From contig NZ_CABUCJ010000146.1 of NCBI RefSeq assembly GCF_902490045.1, positions 1 to 5,313 of the forward strand: a stretch of DNA of 5,313 bases, given 5' to 3'. A program made the translations under genes and the position numbers. Positions within the stretch are counted from its first letter, which is position 1, and the number at the start of each line of letters is the position of its first letter. This stretch comes from an uncultured Anaerotruncus sp. (GTDB lineage: Bacteria > Bacillota > Clostridia > Oscillospirales > Ruminococcaceae). The notes under the pieces were generated by a model. It did no database searches. It had not been told where the DNA came from and saw only the letters and a program-made list of their open reading frames with translations. Positions 5,294-5,313 of this stretch are shown here, in pieces.

Positions 5294-5313
5294 GTCCGGG
5301 AAACCGGACCCGG
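5294..5313 (+). terminator. Probable codBA terminator, cut by the window end
   Basis: GTCCGG (5294-5299) and CCGGAC (5304-5309) form a perfect 6-bp stem with a GAAA tetraloop, 13 bases after the codA stop. An alternative pairing is CCGGG/CCCGG (5296-5300/5309-5313). The window stops before any T-run could be seen, so termination is inferred from position and stem only. Confidence 0.45.

Overview
The window is a compact pyrimidine-base uptake and metabolism locus from a GC-rich bacterium. Strong AGGAGG-type ribosome binding sites, an AT-rich control region in GC-rich coding DNA, an extended -10 promoter and a perfect match to the Gram-positive cre consensus suggest a Firmicute, perhaps a gut-type Clostridia lineage. 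That placement is an inference; no rRNA or marker gene is present.

Layout. Bases 1-298 are non-coding: a perfect 12-bp inverted repeat at the far left, two copies of a roughly 55-bp structured repeat, a few short hairpins, and a strong hairpin terminator. Reading leftwards from about 2449 is a two-gene operon. The first gene encodes a LacI/GalR-family repressor. Fifteen bases further on is an FMN oxidoreductase of the dihydroorotate/dihydropyrimidine dehydrogenase fold with a C-terminal ferredoxin domain (PreA-like). Bases 2450-2744 are a divergent control region. Reading rightwards from 2745 is codB (NCS1-family cytosine permease), then after 43 bases codA (cytosine deaminase). The window ends 33 bases after codA, inside what looks like a terminator.

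How the genes fit. CodB should import cytosine, and CodA, with every known catalytic residue in place, should deaminate it to uracil. The PreA-like protein would be the natural next step if it reduced uracil to dihydrouracil. However, the residues that bind and protonate the pyrimidine in characterised dihydropyrimidine dehydrogenase are replaced (Asn to Ser, Cys to Ala, Asn-Thr to Asp-Ser), while the FMN-binding features and all eight Fe-S cysteines remain. Its real substrate is therefore open, and this is the most interesting protein here.

Control. The LacI-family protein has a recognition helix close to that of CcpA. The divergent region contains two operator-like palindromes whose four half-sites all fit TGWAAN. 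One lies over the predicted start of the repressor operon and the other just downstream of the predicted start of codBA. The simplest model is one local repressor controlling both arms in response to an unidentified ligand. CcpA-type catabolite control through the first site is an alternative.
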